58,396 nt of DNA from an uncultured bacterium (GCA_905214345.1 CAJMLV010000017.1:1-58396), one strand, 5' to 3'. Counted from the stretch's first letter, positions 34,289-43,584 are shown. Notes: generated by a model not told the origin, from the sequence alone. Numbers and translations are program-made.

Positions 34289-35092
34289 TCATTCCGGAAA
34301 CAACACATCCAGTGTCTGCAGCACGCCATCCTCTTCATTGCTGGGACAGACATGGGCGGCGGCCCGTTTCACATCATCGGGGGCGTTGTCCATAGCATAG
34401 CTGTGGCGGCACCAGCGCAGCATCTCCACATCGTTTCCGCCGTCCCCAAAGGCAGCGCACTCTTCGGGCGTCAGTCCCCACAGGGCAGCCAACCGCTGCA
34501 ACCCGGAGGCCTTGTGACACCCCGGCAGAATCAGGTCGATGGAGCCGTGGCCACTGCTGGTGGGGACCAGCCGGCCGTCCAGTTCTTCCCGCAGCATCTG
34601 CACATATCGGTCGGTCTGATCTGCGGGAACATCCAGGGCAAATTTCAGAATCTGGTCATCCACCATGTGCAGGTCGTCCGCCCATTCCAGCTTATGATAG
34701 TAGATGGCGGCAATATCAAAGAATTTCTGTTCCACCCGTCCCCGCTGGCAGTAGGCGCTGCGCAGTCCGCAGAAAATGTTCAGCACCTCAGGATGTCGGT
34801 CGCACCAGTCCAGCACAAAAGTTGCGGTGTCGCGGGGGATGGCGGCGGCAAACAGAATGTCGCTGCCCTGGGCCACCAGAGCGCCGTTTTCGGCCACATA
34901 GGCGATTTCGTCCCCCACGGGCGCGAACGTATCGTGCAGCTGGGCATACTGGTTGCCGCTGGCCACCACAAAGCGGGCTCCCTGAGCCTGCATACGGCGC
35001 AGAACCTTCCGAAAGCGGGGCTTGTCATAGACCCGTCCGCTGCGCAGAAACGTGCCGTCCATGTCTACGGCTACCATCTTGATCGGCTGCAT
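34289..35092 (-). CDS. Cof-type HAD-superfamily hydrolase
   Basis: A 267-residue phosphatase with the HAD nucleophile motif VDMDGTFL (Asp9, Asp11), a cap domain in the middle, and motif IV 'CAAFGDGGNDVEMLRWC' near the C-terminus. This subclass dephosphorylates sugar phosphates, pyridoxal phosphate or flavin precursors; the substrate cannot be told from sequence. It is transcribed toward the DUF3021 gene and away from glcT. Confidence 0.9.
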   Translation of the reverse strand: MQPIKMVAVDMDGTFLRSGRVYDKPRFRKVLRRMQAQGARFVVASGNQYAQLHDTFAPVGDEIAYVAENGALVAQGSDILFAAAIPRDTATFVLDWCDRHPEVLNIFCGLRSAYCQRGRVEQKFFDIAAIYYHKLEWADDLHMVDDQILKFALDVPADQTDRYVQMLREELDGRLVPTSSGHGSIDLILPGCHKASGLQRLAALWGLTPEECAAFGDGGNDVEMLRWCRHSYAMDNAPDDVKRAAAHVCPSNEEDGVLQTLDVLFPE

Positions 35093-35136
35093 ACCCTGAT
35101 CGTCCTTTCTGATATGACAATGATATTTTCAGCAAC

Positions 35137-35165
35137 ATGATAGCCCATCCTGTGTCCTTCGTCAA
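35137..35165 (-). promoter_or_regulatory. Candidate promoter of the HAD hydrolase
   Basis: On the minus strand TTGACG (35160-35165), 17 bp, TATCAT (35137-35142). Confidence 0.65.
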
Positions 35166-35247
35166 CGGGCAAATTTGCAATCTGCCAAAAAATAAGGGGA
35201 TGAATTTGGGCAGGCCACCGAAAAAAGCCTTTCGCTGCCCAAAGCTG

Positions 35248-35276
35248 TTGACTTTTTGTCAAAGTCGTGGTATTTT
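35248..35276 (+). promoter_or_regulatory. Candidate promoter of glcT
   Basis: TTGACT (35248-35253), 17 bp, TATTTT (35271-35276). An inverted repeat GACTTT-TTGTC-AAAGTC (35250-35266) covers the -35 box. Confidence 0.65.
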
Positions 35277-35321
35277 GTGTTTGTTGAAATGATCGCCCTG
35301 CCTTTGCGGCACGGCTTGGTT

Positions 35322-35350
35322 GGATTGTTACCGGTTATGCGGGCTAGACC
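35322..35350 (+). promoter_or_regulatory. RAT antiterminator element upstream of glcT
   Basis: A 29-nt element, GGATTGTTACCG...GCGGGCTAGACC, matching the LicT/GlcT ribonucleic antiterminator consensus. Its last four bases (GACC) are also the first bases of the downstream terminator stem, so the two structures are mutually exclusive. It predicts that GlcT controls its own synthesis. Confidence 0.88.
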
Positions 35351-35407
35351 AACTCTGTCCCAAAACCCAGCATTGGGCTTTGCGCGATAGGGCTGGTTAT
35401 TTTTTTT
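35347..35407 (+). terminator. Regulated terminator upstream of glcT
   Basis: GACCAACTCTGT pairs with ATAGGGCTGGTT (about 35387-35398) with one mismatch and some G-U pairs, enclosing an inner hairpin, then a run of eight T. It overlaps the RAT by four bases. Confidence 0.75.
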
Positions 35408-35422
35408 GAAGGGGGCACAGGG

Positions 35423-36289
35423 ATGAGAATCAAAAAAGTCATCAACAACAACATCCTGTGCGTCATTGATGAAAAAGGGTCTGAGATGATCGTGACCGGC
35501 CGCGGCATCGGTTTCGGACGTAAGATCGGGCAGTTCGTGGAACCCTCTCAGGTGGAAAAGACCTACCGGATGGAGGATAAAAAGGAACAGCGCCGCCTGC
35601 GGGAACTGGTGGAACAGATTCCGCTGGAGCACCTGCGTCTGACCGAAGATATGATCACCGAGATCAAATCCACCATCCACCAGCCGCTGAACGAATCTTT
35701 GCTCATCACCCTGGCAGACCATATCAGCTTTGCCATCCAGCGCAAGCAGCAGGGAATCGAGTTCAAAAATCCTTTGGCGGGCAGCATTTTGTGCTATTAT
35801 CCCACCGAATACCAGTTGGGAAAGCGGTGCCTGGCCCTGGTGCGGGAACGCTGCGGTGTGGAACTCAACCCGGATGAGGCTGCGTTCATTGCGCTGCACA
35901 TCGTCAACGCGGAACTGAACACCGACATGAGTGAGATGTTCGACATCACCCGTTTCATCGACGGTGCGGTGGAAGTAGTGGAGTACTATTACTCCGACAG
36001 GGGGCCCTTTGACCGGGAATCCCTGGAATTCAGCCGGTTTGTGGTGCACCTGCGCTACTTTGCCCAACGTCTGTTCCAGGATAAGCTCATGCCGGACAGC
36101 GATGACGAAAGCGACCGCATGTTCCGCGCTCTCATTGCCCGCAACTGCAAGCGGCATTACAAATGCGCCTGCTGCGTGGGTGAGTATGTGGAGAAAACCT
36201 GGCACAAGAAATTATCCGAAGAAGAACTGATTTATCTGACCATCCATCTCAAACGCATCGCGGGGGATACCCGGGAACCGGTGCGCTGA
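35423..36289 (+). CDS. glcT: BglG/LicT-family transcription antiterminator, GlcT-like
   Basis: A 288-residue RNA-binding antiterminator: CAT domain (1-55, 'MRIKKVINNNILCVIDEKG', 'IGFGRKIGQ') followed by PRD1 (about 70-165) and PRD2 (about 175-280). PRD histidines subject to PTS phosphorylation are visible in LADHISFAI, ALHIVNAE, VVHLRYF and TIHLKRI. When active it binds RAT RNA and prevents termination ahead of its targets. The gene is followed by a PTS EIICBA gene, and both have RAT elements. Named GlcT from this linkage. Confidence 0.92.
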   Translation: MRIKKVINNNILCVIDEKGSEMIVTGRGIGFGRKIGQFVEPSQVEKTYRMEDKKEQRRLRELVEQIPLEHLRLTEDMITEIKSTIHQPLNESLLITLADHISFAIQRKQQGIEFKNPLAGSILCYYPTEYQLGKRCLALVRERCGVELNPDEAAFIALHIVNAELNTDMSEMFDITRFIDGAVEVVEYYYSDRGPFDRESLEFSRFVVHLRYFAQRLFQDKLMPDSDDESDRMFRALIARNCKRHYKCACCVGEYVEKTWHKKLSEEELIYLTIHLKRIAGDTREPVR

Positions 36290-36330
36290 AGAAAATTGCA
36301 TAACGGGCCGGCCGAATTTTCGGCGGCGCG

Positions 36331-36367
36331 GGGTAGTTACCGCTTCTCTGTCTTGGCGGGCTAGACC
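36331..36367 (+). promoter_or_regulatory. RAT antiterminator element upstream of ptsG
   Basis: GGGTAGTTACCGC...GGCGGGCTAGACC. The 3' half GCGGGCTAGACC is identical to that of the glcT element, while the apical part is longer. Its terminal GACC begins the following terminator stem. Confidence 0.85.
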
Positions 36368-36417
36368 TGTATGAACCGGGCAGGGGATTTCTGCGCGGTT
36401 TGTATGGGTCTTTTTTT
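36364..36417 (+). terminator. Regulated terminator upstream of ptsG
   Basis: GACCTGTATGAACCG (36364-36378) pairs over all 15 positions (four G-U) with CGGTTTGTATGGGTC (36396-36410), followed by seven T. Confidence 0.9.
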
Positions 36418-36468
36418 ATACATTGTCCGTAATTTTTACCGTCTTTGTATCATGAAGGAGGAACCCAG

Positions 36469-38598
36469 ATGAAAGACAAGATCTTTGGCGTTCTGCAGCG
36501 TGTCGGACGTTCGTTCATGCTGCCCATCGCCCTGCTCCCGGTGGCCGGTCTGCTGCTGGGAATCGGCAGTTCGTTCACCAACGAGACCATGCTGGCGGCT
36601 TATGGCCTGTCCGGCGTGATCCACCCCGGCACCGTGATCTATACCGTCCTGGACATCATGAACCAGTGCGGCAGTGCGGTGTTCAACAACCTTGCCCTGT
36701 TGTTTGCCATGGGTGTTGCCATCGGTATGGCCAAGAAGGAAAAGGAAGTGGCCGCGCTGTCCGGTGCTATCGCTTACCTGGTCATGAACACTGCCATCAG
36801 CGCCATGATCAACGCCAACGGCGGCGTGGAAGCTATGGCCGACAACTCCACTGCTTCTGTGCTGGGCATCACCACCCTGCAGATGGGCGTGTTCGGCGGC
36901 ATCATCGTGGGCCTGGGTGTGGCTGCGCTGCATAACCGCTTCTACCGCATCCAGCTGCCTCAGGTGCTGTCCTTCTTCGGCGGTACCCGCTTTGTGCCCA
37001 TCATCTGCACTGCGGTATATCTGGTGGTCGGCATCGTCATGTTCTATGCGTGGCCGGTGGTGCAGCACGGCATCAGCCTGCTGGGCAATCTGGTCATCAG
37101 CTCCGGCTATGTGGGCACCTGGATCTACGGTTTGATCGAACGCGCCCTCATTCCTTTCGGCCTGCATCATGTGTTCTATATGCCTTTCTGGCAGACTGCC
37201 GTGGGCGGCACCGCTGTCATCGACGGTGTGACTGTTCAGGGCGCCCAGAACATCTTCTTCGCGGAACTGGCGTCCAAGTCCACCACCGAGTTCTCTGTGG
37301 AAGCCACCCGCTTTATGGCAGGTAAGTTCCCCCTGATGATCTTCGGCCTGCCCGGCGCCGCTCTGGCCATGTACCGCACCGCCCGCCCTGCCAAGCGCAA
37401 GGTTGTGGCCGGCCTGCTGCTGTCCGCCGCTCTGACTTCCATGCTCACCGGTATCACCGAACCCTTGGAATTCACCTTCCTCTTTGTGGCACCTGCCATG
37501 TACGCCGTACACTGCGTCTATGCCGGTCTGTCCTACATGCTTATGCACATCCTCAATGTGGGTGTTGGCATGACCTTCTCCGGCGGTCTGATCGACCTGA
37601 CACTGTTCGGCATCCTGCAGGGCAATGACAAGACCCATTGGATCTGGGTGCCCATCGTCGGCGTGTTCTACTTCGTTCTGTATTACGTGACCTTTACCTT
37701 CATGATCCGCAAGATGGACCTCAAGACCCCCGGACGTGAAGACGACAACGAAGAACCCAAGCTCTACACCCGTTCCGACTTCAAGGAAAAGACCGGCGTC
37801 GGTCCTGACGGCGCTCCCCGTCAGGGCGGCGATGCGGTGTCGGCCCTGATCCTGAACGGCCTGGGCGGCAAAGCCAATGTATCCGATGTGGACTGCTGCG
37901 CCACCCGTCTGCGTGTCACCGTGGTGGATGCCGACAAGGTGCAGGATGCGCTGCTGCGCCAGAGCGGTGCTTCCGGTGTGGTACACAAGGGCAACGGCAT
38001 CCAGGTCATCTATGGGCCTCAGGTGTCGGTCATCAAGTCCAACCTGGTGGAGTATATGGAAAGCCCCGAAGCTGACCGTCCCGCGGCGGCCGAAGCGCCC
38101 CAGGCACCTCAGCCCGCACCCAAGGCCGAACCGGCTCCCGCAGGCAAGACCGAGGTGTTCGGTGCGCACATGAACGGCGAAGTGGTCCCCATGGAAGAGG
38201 TGAAGGATGAAGCCTTTGCCTCCTGCGCACTGGGTGAAGGCGTCGCCATCGAACCCGCCGAGGGCAAGCTCTATGCCCCGGCGGATGCTGCCGTGGACAA
38301 TCTGTTCGACACCCACCATGCCATCGGTCTGGTGACCGAAAACGGTGCGGAACTGCTGCTGCACATCGGCATCGATACCGTCAAGCTGGGCGGCGAGCAC
38401 TTCACCCCTCATGTCAAGGTGGGCCAGAAGGTAAAGAAAGGCGATTTGCTCATCAGCTTTGATATGGACGCCATCAAGGCCAAGGGCTACCTGTGCACCA
38501 CGCCCATGATCGTCTGCAATACCGATGATTACAGCGCGGTGAAGCCGCTGGCTGAGGGTACCGTCAAAGCTGGCCAGGATATTCTGCGGGTGGGTTAA
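36469..38598 (+). CDS. ptsG: PTS glucose-family transporter, EIICBA fusion
   Basis: A 709-residue fusion. The EIIC membrane domain (1-425) begins 'SFMLPIALLPVAGLLLGIG' and ends with the ITEPLEF signature. EIIB (about 445-520) carries the phosphocysteine in CCATRLR (Cys477). EIIA (about 560-705) has HIGIDTV with His632. It imports and phosphorylates a hexose. Glucose is favoured by the GlcT-like regulator, but N-acetylglucosamine or maltose family members look similar. ATG at 36469 has a GGAGG site; transcription depends on the upstream RAT switch. Confidence 0.92.
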   Translation: MKDKIFGVLQRVGRSFMLPIALLPVAGLLLGIGSSFTNETMLAAYGLSGVIHPGTVIYTVLDIMNQCGSAVFNNLALLFAMGVAIGMAKKEKEVAALSGAIAYLVMNTAISAMINANGGVEAMADNSTASVLGITTLQMGVFGGIIVGLGVAALHNRFYRIQLPQVLSFFGGTRFVPIICTAVYLVVGIVMFYAWPVVQHGISLLGNLVISSGYVGTWIYGLIERALIPFGLHHVFYMPFWQTAVGGTAVIDGVTVQGAQNIFFAELASKSTTEFSVEATRFMAGKFPLMIFGLPGAALAMYRTARPAKRKVVAGLLLSAALTSMLTGITEPLEFTFLFVAPAMYAVHCVYAGLSYMLMHILNVGVGMTFSGGLIDLTLFGILQGNDKTHWIWVPIVGVFYFVLYYVTFTFMIRKMDLKTPGREDDNEEPKLYTRSDFKEKTGVGPDGAPRQGGDAVSALILNGLGGKANVSDVDCCATRLRVTVVDADKVQDALLRQSGASGVVHKGNGIQVIYGPQVSVIKSNLVEYMESPEADRPAAAEAPQAPQPAPKAEPAPAGKTEVFGAHMNGEVVPMEEVKDEAFASCALGEGVAIEPAEGKLYAPADAAVDNLFDTHHAIGLVTENGAELLLHIGIDTVKLGGEHFTPHVKVGQKVKKGDLLISFDMDAIKAKGYLCTTPMIVCNTDDYSAVKPLAEGTVKAGQDILRVG

Positions 38599-38627
38599 AA
38601 CGCCTGCATCCCCAGGCGGGTAGAGAG

Positions 38628-38659
38628 AAAAGGCCCCGGCTTTCACGCCGGGGCTTTTT
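38628..38659 (+). terminator. Intrinsic terminator of ptsG
   Basis: GGCCCCGGC pairs with GCCGGGGC T across a 6-nt loop, flanked by an A-run and a T-run. Confidence 0.92.
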
Positions 38660-38742
38660 CGTTGTCTGTACGGTTGACGGCATCGCGGAAAAAGGGTATG
38701 CTGGAGCTATCATAAACCACACCTCATGAAAGGAGGTTCATT

Positions 38743-39681
38743 ATGGCTGTCAAGACAGAAAAAACATTTGCATCGGCAGACGGCAAGACCACCATCCACG
38801 CTCAATGCTGGACGCCCGATACGGGGGTGCCGGTGGCTGTGCTGCAGATTTCCCACGGCATGGTGGAGTATGTGGACCGATATGACGCCTTTGCCCGCTA
38901 TATGGCGGAACAGGGCTTTCTGGTGGTGGGGCACGACCATCTGGGCCACGGCGGCTCGGTGACATCGCAGGATAGCTGGGGTTATTTTACCGAAGGGGAC
39001 GGTTCTCATATTCTGGTGGAGGACCTGCACACCCTGCGCACCCTTGTGCAGCAGGAATATCCCGGTCTGCCGTACCTGATGCTGGGCCACAGCATGGGGT
39101 CGTTCATTCTGCGCCGGTATCTGATGGAACACGGCGACGGCCTGACAGCGGCCGTTATCTCCGGCACCGGGTACAAACCGGAACTGCTGGCCGATGTGTT
39201 CCTGGCGGTCTGCCGGGTGATTGCCGCCCTGCGGGGGTGGGGCTGCCACAGCCGCCTGGCGAAAGAACTCTTTTTCTCCGGCGCATTCCATAAGTTCGAT
39301 ATGGACGGCTCCCGGCCGGAAGACAGCTGGCTGACCAACGACGCTGAGATCGTCCGCCGCTATTACGCCGAACCCCGCTGCACCTTCCCCTTTACGGTGA
39401 GCGGGTTCTATACCATCACCCGTCTGGTCAAGGCGGACCAGAAGCCCGCCAACATTGGCAAGACGCCCAAAGATCTGCCCCTGCTCTTTGTTTCCGGCGA
39501 TCAGGACCCGGTGGGGGACTTCGGCGCCGGTGTCCGCAAGGTGTGCGAACTGTACCGGAAAGCCGGCCAGCAAAAGGTGAAGATGCTTTTGTATCCCGGT
39601 GCCCGGCATGAGGTGTTGAACGAAGTGAAGCGCAACGAATTCTGGAAAGATATTCTCGATTGGTGCCGGGAACAGCTGTAA
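38743..39681 (+). CDS. Alpha/beta hydrolase, monoacylglycerol-lipase/lysophospholipase-like
   Basis: A 312-residue serine hydrolase. Nucleophile elbow GHSMGS (Ser117), oxyanion region 'QISHGMVEYVDRYD', acid in 'SGDQDPVG' and catalytic histidine in 'PGARHEVLNE' match the lysophospholipase branch. There is no signal peptide, so it is likely cytoplasmic. It may cleave monoacylglycerols or other esters; natural substrate unknown. AAAGGAGG site 7 nt before the ATG; terminators on both sides show a single-gene unit. Confidence 0.9.
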   Translation: MAVKTEKTFASADGKTTIHAQCWTPDTGVPVAVLQISHGMVEYVDRYDAFARYMAEQGFLVVGHDHLGHGGSVTSQDSWGYFTEGDGSHILVEDLHTLRTLVQQEYPGLPYLMLGHSMGSFILRRYLMEHGDGLTAAVISGTGYKPELLADVFLAVCRVIAALRGWGCHSRLAKELFFSGAFHKFDMDGSRPEDSWLTNDAEIVRRYYAEPRCTFPFTVSGFYTITRLVKADQKPANIGKTPKDLPLLFVSGDQDPVGDFGAGVRKVCELYRKAGQQKVKMLLYPGARHEVLNEVKRNEFWKDILDWCREQL

Positions 39682-39715
39682 AGACTGCTAACCTTACAGG
39701 AATCAACAAAAAAGG

Positions 39716-39752
39716 AAAAGAGGCGCACGGTGTTTGGCCGTGTGCCTCTTTT
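39716..39752. terminator. Bidirectional terminator between the hydrolase and rhomboid genes
   Basis: AAAAGAGGCGCACGG pairs with CCGTGTGCCTCTTTT (39738-39752) across a 7-nt loop. T-runs on both strands serve the two converging genes. Confidence 0.9.
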
Positions 39753-39775
39753 GCTGTTGTTGCATGGTAAAAGCT

Positions 39776-40345
39776 TTACCGACGCCGCACGCTGAATCCG
39801 AAAACCGTGCCGCAAACGCCGCCCACGATGTGCATGAAGTTGGCGATGTTGTCCCGGACAAAGAGAATGTCATAGACCTGCTGCCCCAGATACAGTCCTG
39901 CCACCAGCAGCAGAGTCAGGGGAATGGCGCCGCCCCGGGTGCCTGCCAGGCTGGACAGCATGATCATCATGAACACAATGCCGGAAGCCCCCAGCAGCGC
40001 CGTGCCGGGAAAAAGAACGCACTGCAGAATACCCGAAACCAGCGCGGTGAAGGCGATGCCCAGCAGCAGGGTGCGGCTGCCGTATTTTTCTTCCAGCGGC
40101 GGCCCCACCACCAACAGAAGCAGCATGTTGCTGATGAAGTGGGACCAGTCGGCGTGGCCCAGCACATGGCAGAACAGCCGCACATAAAACAGCGGGTCCA
40201 TCAAAGAGGAACGGTACACGCTGAACAGGTAGGTGGTGGTCCATCCGTCGGTGACCCGGGCCAGAATCAGCGCGGCCAGGGAGAGAAAGAAGAATGACAG
40301 AGTGACCGGGGCATTATACTGGAAACTGATGGTGCGTCGCTTCAC
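39776..40345 (-). CDS. Rhomboid-family intramembrane serine protease
   Basis: A 189-residue, roughly six-helix membrane protein. The catalytic dyad is visible: Ser121 in GASG and His172 in MHIVGG, with the conserved 'HADWSHFISNMLLLLVVGPPLEEKYG' segment in helix 2. Rhomboids cut membrane proteins within or near transmembrane helices; the target here is unknown. GTG start at 40345, with AAGGAGG 6-7 nt upstream. Confidence 0.88.
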   Translation of the reverse strand: MKRRTISFQYNAPVTLSFFFLSLAALILARVTDGWTTTYLFSVYRSSLMDPLFYVRLFCHVLGHADWSHFISNMLLLLVVGPPLEEKYGSRTLLLGIAFTALVSGILQCVLFPGTALLGASGIVFMMIMLSSLAGTRGGAIPLTLLLVAGLYLGQQVYDILFVRDNIANFMHIVGGVCGTVFGFSVRRR

Positions 40346-40492
40346 AAAAGGGCCTCCTTATACACAGGGAATGGATGATGGCTTTCATTATACCGCACCC
40401 CGCCCGGATTGCAAAGCACGGAAATGGGGAAGAGCTTTGTAAAATCCGGGAAAAATCTTCTTTTTCGGGATGAAAATGCCGCCGAACCATGC

Positions 40493-40498
40493 TATAAT
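40493..40498 (+). promoter_or_regulatory. -10 box of the comEA-like gene
   Basis: A perfect TATAAT, 45 bp before the start. The -35 region 17 bp upstream (ATGAAA) is a poor match. Confidence 0.5.
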
Positions 40499-40542
40499 GA
40501 CAACATAGTGGCAGTCTGCCGCTTCAAAGCGAGGTGTTCGCA

Positions 40543-40902
40543 TTGAGACAGGCAACGCGCCGGGATGCGGCGCTGCTGGCCGCCGTTACGGCAGCCGGAC
40601 TTTTGGTGATCTTTTGGGGCGCCTGTTTTCTCATTGCACCGGTGTGGCAGCCCGGGTACGAAACCGGCCTGCCGCAGCAGACTGCCCCAGCGGAATTGTC
40701 CCTGGTGAACCCCAACACCGCGGACTGCGAAACCCTGATGACCCTGCCCGGTGTCGGGGAAGAAAAGGCCGAAGCCATCCTTGCTTACCGTGCCGAAAAC
40801 GGTCCCTTCCTGTTTGCGGAGGAACTGGCCGATGTGCCCGGTATCTCTATGCGGATGGTGGAAGAATGGGCAGACCTGATCACATTGGACCCCGAATTTT
40901 AA
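40543..40902 (+). CDS. ComEA-like helix-hairpin-helix membrane protein
   Basis: A 119-residue protein: an N-terminal membrane anchor (about 10-32) and a C-terminal double helix-hairpin-helix ('NPNTADCETLMTLPGVGEEK', 'FAEELADVPGISMRMVEEW'). This resembles the DNA-binding domain of ComEA, the surface receptor in natural transformation. Competence genes are absent around it, apart from a distant ComEC-like hydrolase, so its role is open. TTG start at 40543 is preferred; an upstream in-frame GTG belongs to the GAGGTG site. The next gene, ppk, starts 17 bp downstream. Confidence 0.8.
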   Translation: MRQATRRDAALLAAVTAAGLLVIFWGACFLIAPVWQPGYETGLPQQTAPAELSLVNPNTADCETLMTLPGVGEEKAEAILAYRAENGPFLFAEELADVPGISMRMVEEWADLITLDPEF

Positions 40903-40918
40903 GAAGGAGGGCGTTGTT

Positions 40919-43114
40919 TTGGATACGACCGATAGCATCTTTATCAACCGTGAGCTGAGCTGGCTGGACTTTGACAGCCGGGTCCTGGCCCTGGCCAAGG
41001 AGAAGAGCGTGCCCCTGGGCGAACGGATCAAGTTTGCCGCCATCTTTGGCAGCAACATGGACGAGTTCTTCATGGTGCGGGTGGGCTCTTTGTACGACCA
41101 GACCCTGCTCAAGAACAACAAGCTGGATATCGTCACCCACATGACCGCCTCGGAACAGATCGCGGCCATCACCCCCCGTGTGGCGGAACTGCAGACCAAG
41201 TGCGACAAGTACTGGCAGCATCTGGTCAGTGCCCTGGCGGACAACGGCTACAAGAAGGTGGACTTCAACAAGCTGGATAAGCACCAGGAGCATTTCTGGA
41301 AAGCCTACTTCCAGCGGGAAATTTTCCCCATCCTCAGCCCACAGATCGTGGACCAGCGCCATCCGTTCCCGTTTTTGCGCAATAAAGAAATTTATTTCAT
41401 CGTTCAGCTGTATACCAAGTCCGACGGTGTGCATTACGGCATCATCCCCATCAGCAATCAGTTTGAGCGGGTGCTCTACCTCAAGGACGGCGAAACCACC
41501 TATTTCGCCTTTGTGGAAGAACTCATCGCCCACTACGCCTCGGCCATCTTCCGCAAGAACGCGGTGCAGAAATCCTGCCTGTTCCGGGTCACCCGCAATG
41601 CCGACATCACGGTGGACGAGGGCATGATGGACCATGACATCGACTTCCGCGATGTGATGAGCGAGCTGCTGAAAAAGCGCCGCAAGCTGGCGGCCGTTCG
41701 CCTGCAGTTCTGGCCCGAAGGCCCCCAGGACATCGTCAAGTTCCTGCGGGATAAGCTGGTGGTCCCGGCGGATCGCTGCTATGTGCAGACTTCGCCTTTG
41801 GATACCAGCTGCCTGTTCCGCCTGTCCGGCCGCGTGGCTGCCGATGGCAAGACGCAGCTGTTCTATCCGCCGGCCCGTCCCATCCAGGCGCCCGCCGGCT
41901 ATGATCTGTATAAGGAAGCCCATGAGCATGATGTGCTCATCGCTTATCCTTACCAGAGCATCCGCCCCTTCATCCGCATGCTGCTCAAGGCCGGTGCCGA
42001 CCCCAATGTGGTCTCCATCAAGATGACCCTGTACCGCATGGCCAGCGACTCCCAGATCGTGCAGGCTCTGATCGCCGCGGCGGAAAACGGCAAGGAAGTG
42101 GTGGCCATGGTGGAACTGCGCGCCCGATTTGACGAGCAGAACAACATCGACTGGTCCAAACAGCTGGAGGAAGCGGGCTGCACCGTCTTCTACGGCTTTG
42201 ATGATTACAAGGTCCACTCCAAACTGACCCTGATCACCAGCAAGGTGGATGGCAAATACCATTACCTGACCCAGATCGGCACCGGCAACTACAACGAGAA
42301 AACCAGCGAACTGTACACCGACCTTTCCTTCATCACCTCCAACCAGGAAATCGGTGAGGAAGCCAGCGCCGTGTTCAACAACATGGCCCTGCAGCGCCTG
42401 ACCAGCGAGGCCGATACCATGCTGGTGGCGCCCCTGCGCTTCAAGAGCGTGCTGCTGGCCGAGATGGATAAGCAGATTGCCAAGGCACGCCGGGGCGAGC
42501 GGGCTTCCATGATCCTGAAGAACAACTCCCTCAACGATCCGCAGATCATCGAAAAGATCAGCGAAGCCAGCTGTGCGGGCGTGCGGGTGGATATGATCAT
42601 CCGCGGTATCTGCTGCGTGCGCGCCGGTGTGCCCGGCAAGACCGAAAACGTCCACATCCGCAGCATTGTGGGCCGGTATCTGGAGCACTCCCGCATCTAC
42701 TGCTTTGGCGACGGGGAAGATATGCACATCTATATCGCTTCCGGCGACTTCCTGACCCGCAACACCGAACGCCGGGTGGAAGTGGGCGTCCGTGTGGATG
42801 ACCGCCGCATTGCTCGTCAGCTGCGGGATATTCTGGACCTGCAGCTTCGCGACACCGTCAACGCCCGGGTCATGCAGCCGGACGGCAGTTACACCAAGGT
42901 CAAGCCTGCCGAAGGCGAACCCCCGGTGGACAGCCAGATGGCCATGTACGGCTATTTCCAGCACGGATTCGAGCGGCTGGAACCCCCGGTACAGACCCCG
43001 GTGCGCAAGCCTGCGTCCCCGGTCACCGCACCCCGTCCCCGTCCGCAGGTCCGCCGGGACAGCGCCCGCTTCCGCGGCTTGTTCGAAAGCCTGCGGGGCA
43101 TCGGCAAAAAGTAA
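40919..43114 (+). CDS. ppk: Polyphosphate kinase PPK1
   Basis: A 731-residue enzyme that polymerises ATP gamma-phosphate into polyphosphate. Family landmarks: 'FINRELSWLDFDSRVL' at the N-terminus, 'AAIFGSNMDEFFMVRVG', and the phosphorylated histidine His433 in YKVHSK. A second catalytic His603 lies in EDMHIYIASGDF. These correspond to His435 and His592 of E. coli PPK. The last 35 residues are Pro/Arg-rich. TTG start at 40919 with a strong AAGGAGGG site. Confidence 0.96.
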   Translation: MDTTDSIFINRELSWLDFDSRVLALAKEKSVPLGERIKFAAIFGSNMDEFFMVRVGSLYDQTLLKNNKLDIVTHMTASEQIAAITPRVAELQTKCDKYWQHLVSALADNGYKKVDFNKLDKHQEHFWKAYFQREIFPILSPQIVDQRHPFPFLRNKEIYFIVQLYTKSDGVHYGIIPISNQFERVLYLKDGETTYFAFVEELIAHYASAIFRKNAVQKSCLFRVTRNADITVDEGMMDHDIDFRDVMSELLKKRRKLAAVRLQFWPEGPQDIVKFLRDKLVVPADRCYVQTSPLDTSCLFRLSGRVAADGKTQLFYPPARPIQAPAGYDLYKEAHEHDVLIAYPYQSIRPFIRMLLKAGADPNVVSIKMTLYRMASDSQIVQALIAAAENGKEVVAMVELRARFDEQNNIDWSKQLEEAGCTVFYGFDDYKVHSKLTLITSKVDGKYHYLTQIGTGNYNEKTSELYTDLSFITSNQEIGEEASAVFNNMALQRLTSEADTMLVAPLRFKSVLLAEMDKQIAKARRGERASMILKNNSLNDPQIIEKISEASCAGVRVDMIIRGICCVRAGVPGKTENVHIRSIVGRYLEHSRIYCFGDGEDMHIYIASGDFLTRNTERRVEVGVRVDDRRIARQLRDILDLQLRDTVNARVMQPDGSYTKVKPAEGEPPVDSQMAMYGYFQHGFERLEPPVQTPVRKPASPVTAPRPRPQVRRDSARFRGLFESLRGIGKK

Positions 43115-43160
43115 GGCCGGACTTATATAGGTATAGGAATTTTTAAGGGAGATACAAACC

Positions 43161-43541
43161 ATGAAAACCTGTGTTGTTACCGCCAGCTACAACTGCCCGC
43201 CCACCAAGGTGTGGCTGTACCTCACCAACCCCAACCTGAACCATTGGCGCACCGACCTGTCCGAAGCTGAAGTGGATACCGACGGCATGCACATCAAGGA
43301 AAAGAACAAGGACGGCAGCGTGACCGAGGTACAGGTGGTGGAATCCGAAAAGCCCCGTCGTCTGCGCTGCAGCTTTACCAAGGGCAAGATTCGCGGCAGC
43401 TTTACCGCCATCCTGCTGGGCGGCGGCGACGCCACCAGCCTGGAATGTACCATGGAAGTGGAAGGCATGGGCCTGTTTGCCAAGCCCCGCAAGGGTCTGG
43501 AAGAGCGGCTGGAGATGCTGCACAGAGCCCTGGGCGATTGA
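43161..43541 (+). CDS. SRPBCC-family protein
   Basis: A 126-residue START/Bet v1-like fold protein: N-terminal 'SYNCPPTKVWLYLTNPNLNHWRTDL', beta strands in the centre, and a C-terminal helix 'GLEERLEMLHRALG'. Such proteins bind hydrophobic ligands; none can be named here. ppk lies 46 bp upstream and a weak terminator follows. A GGGAG site lies about 8-9 nt before the ATG. Confidence 0.75.
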   Translation: MKTCVVTASYNCPPTKVWLYLTNPNLNHWRTDLSEAEVDTDGMHIKEKNKDGSVTEVQVVESEKPRRLRCSFTKGKIRGSFTAILLGGGDATSLECTMEVEGMGLFAKPRKGLEERLEMLHRALGD

Positions 43542-43584
43542 TTCTTTCCGCAAGATAAGCTGAGCGAAGGTCCCGACAACCATT

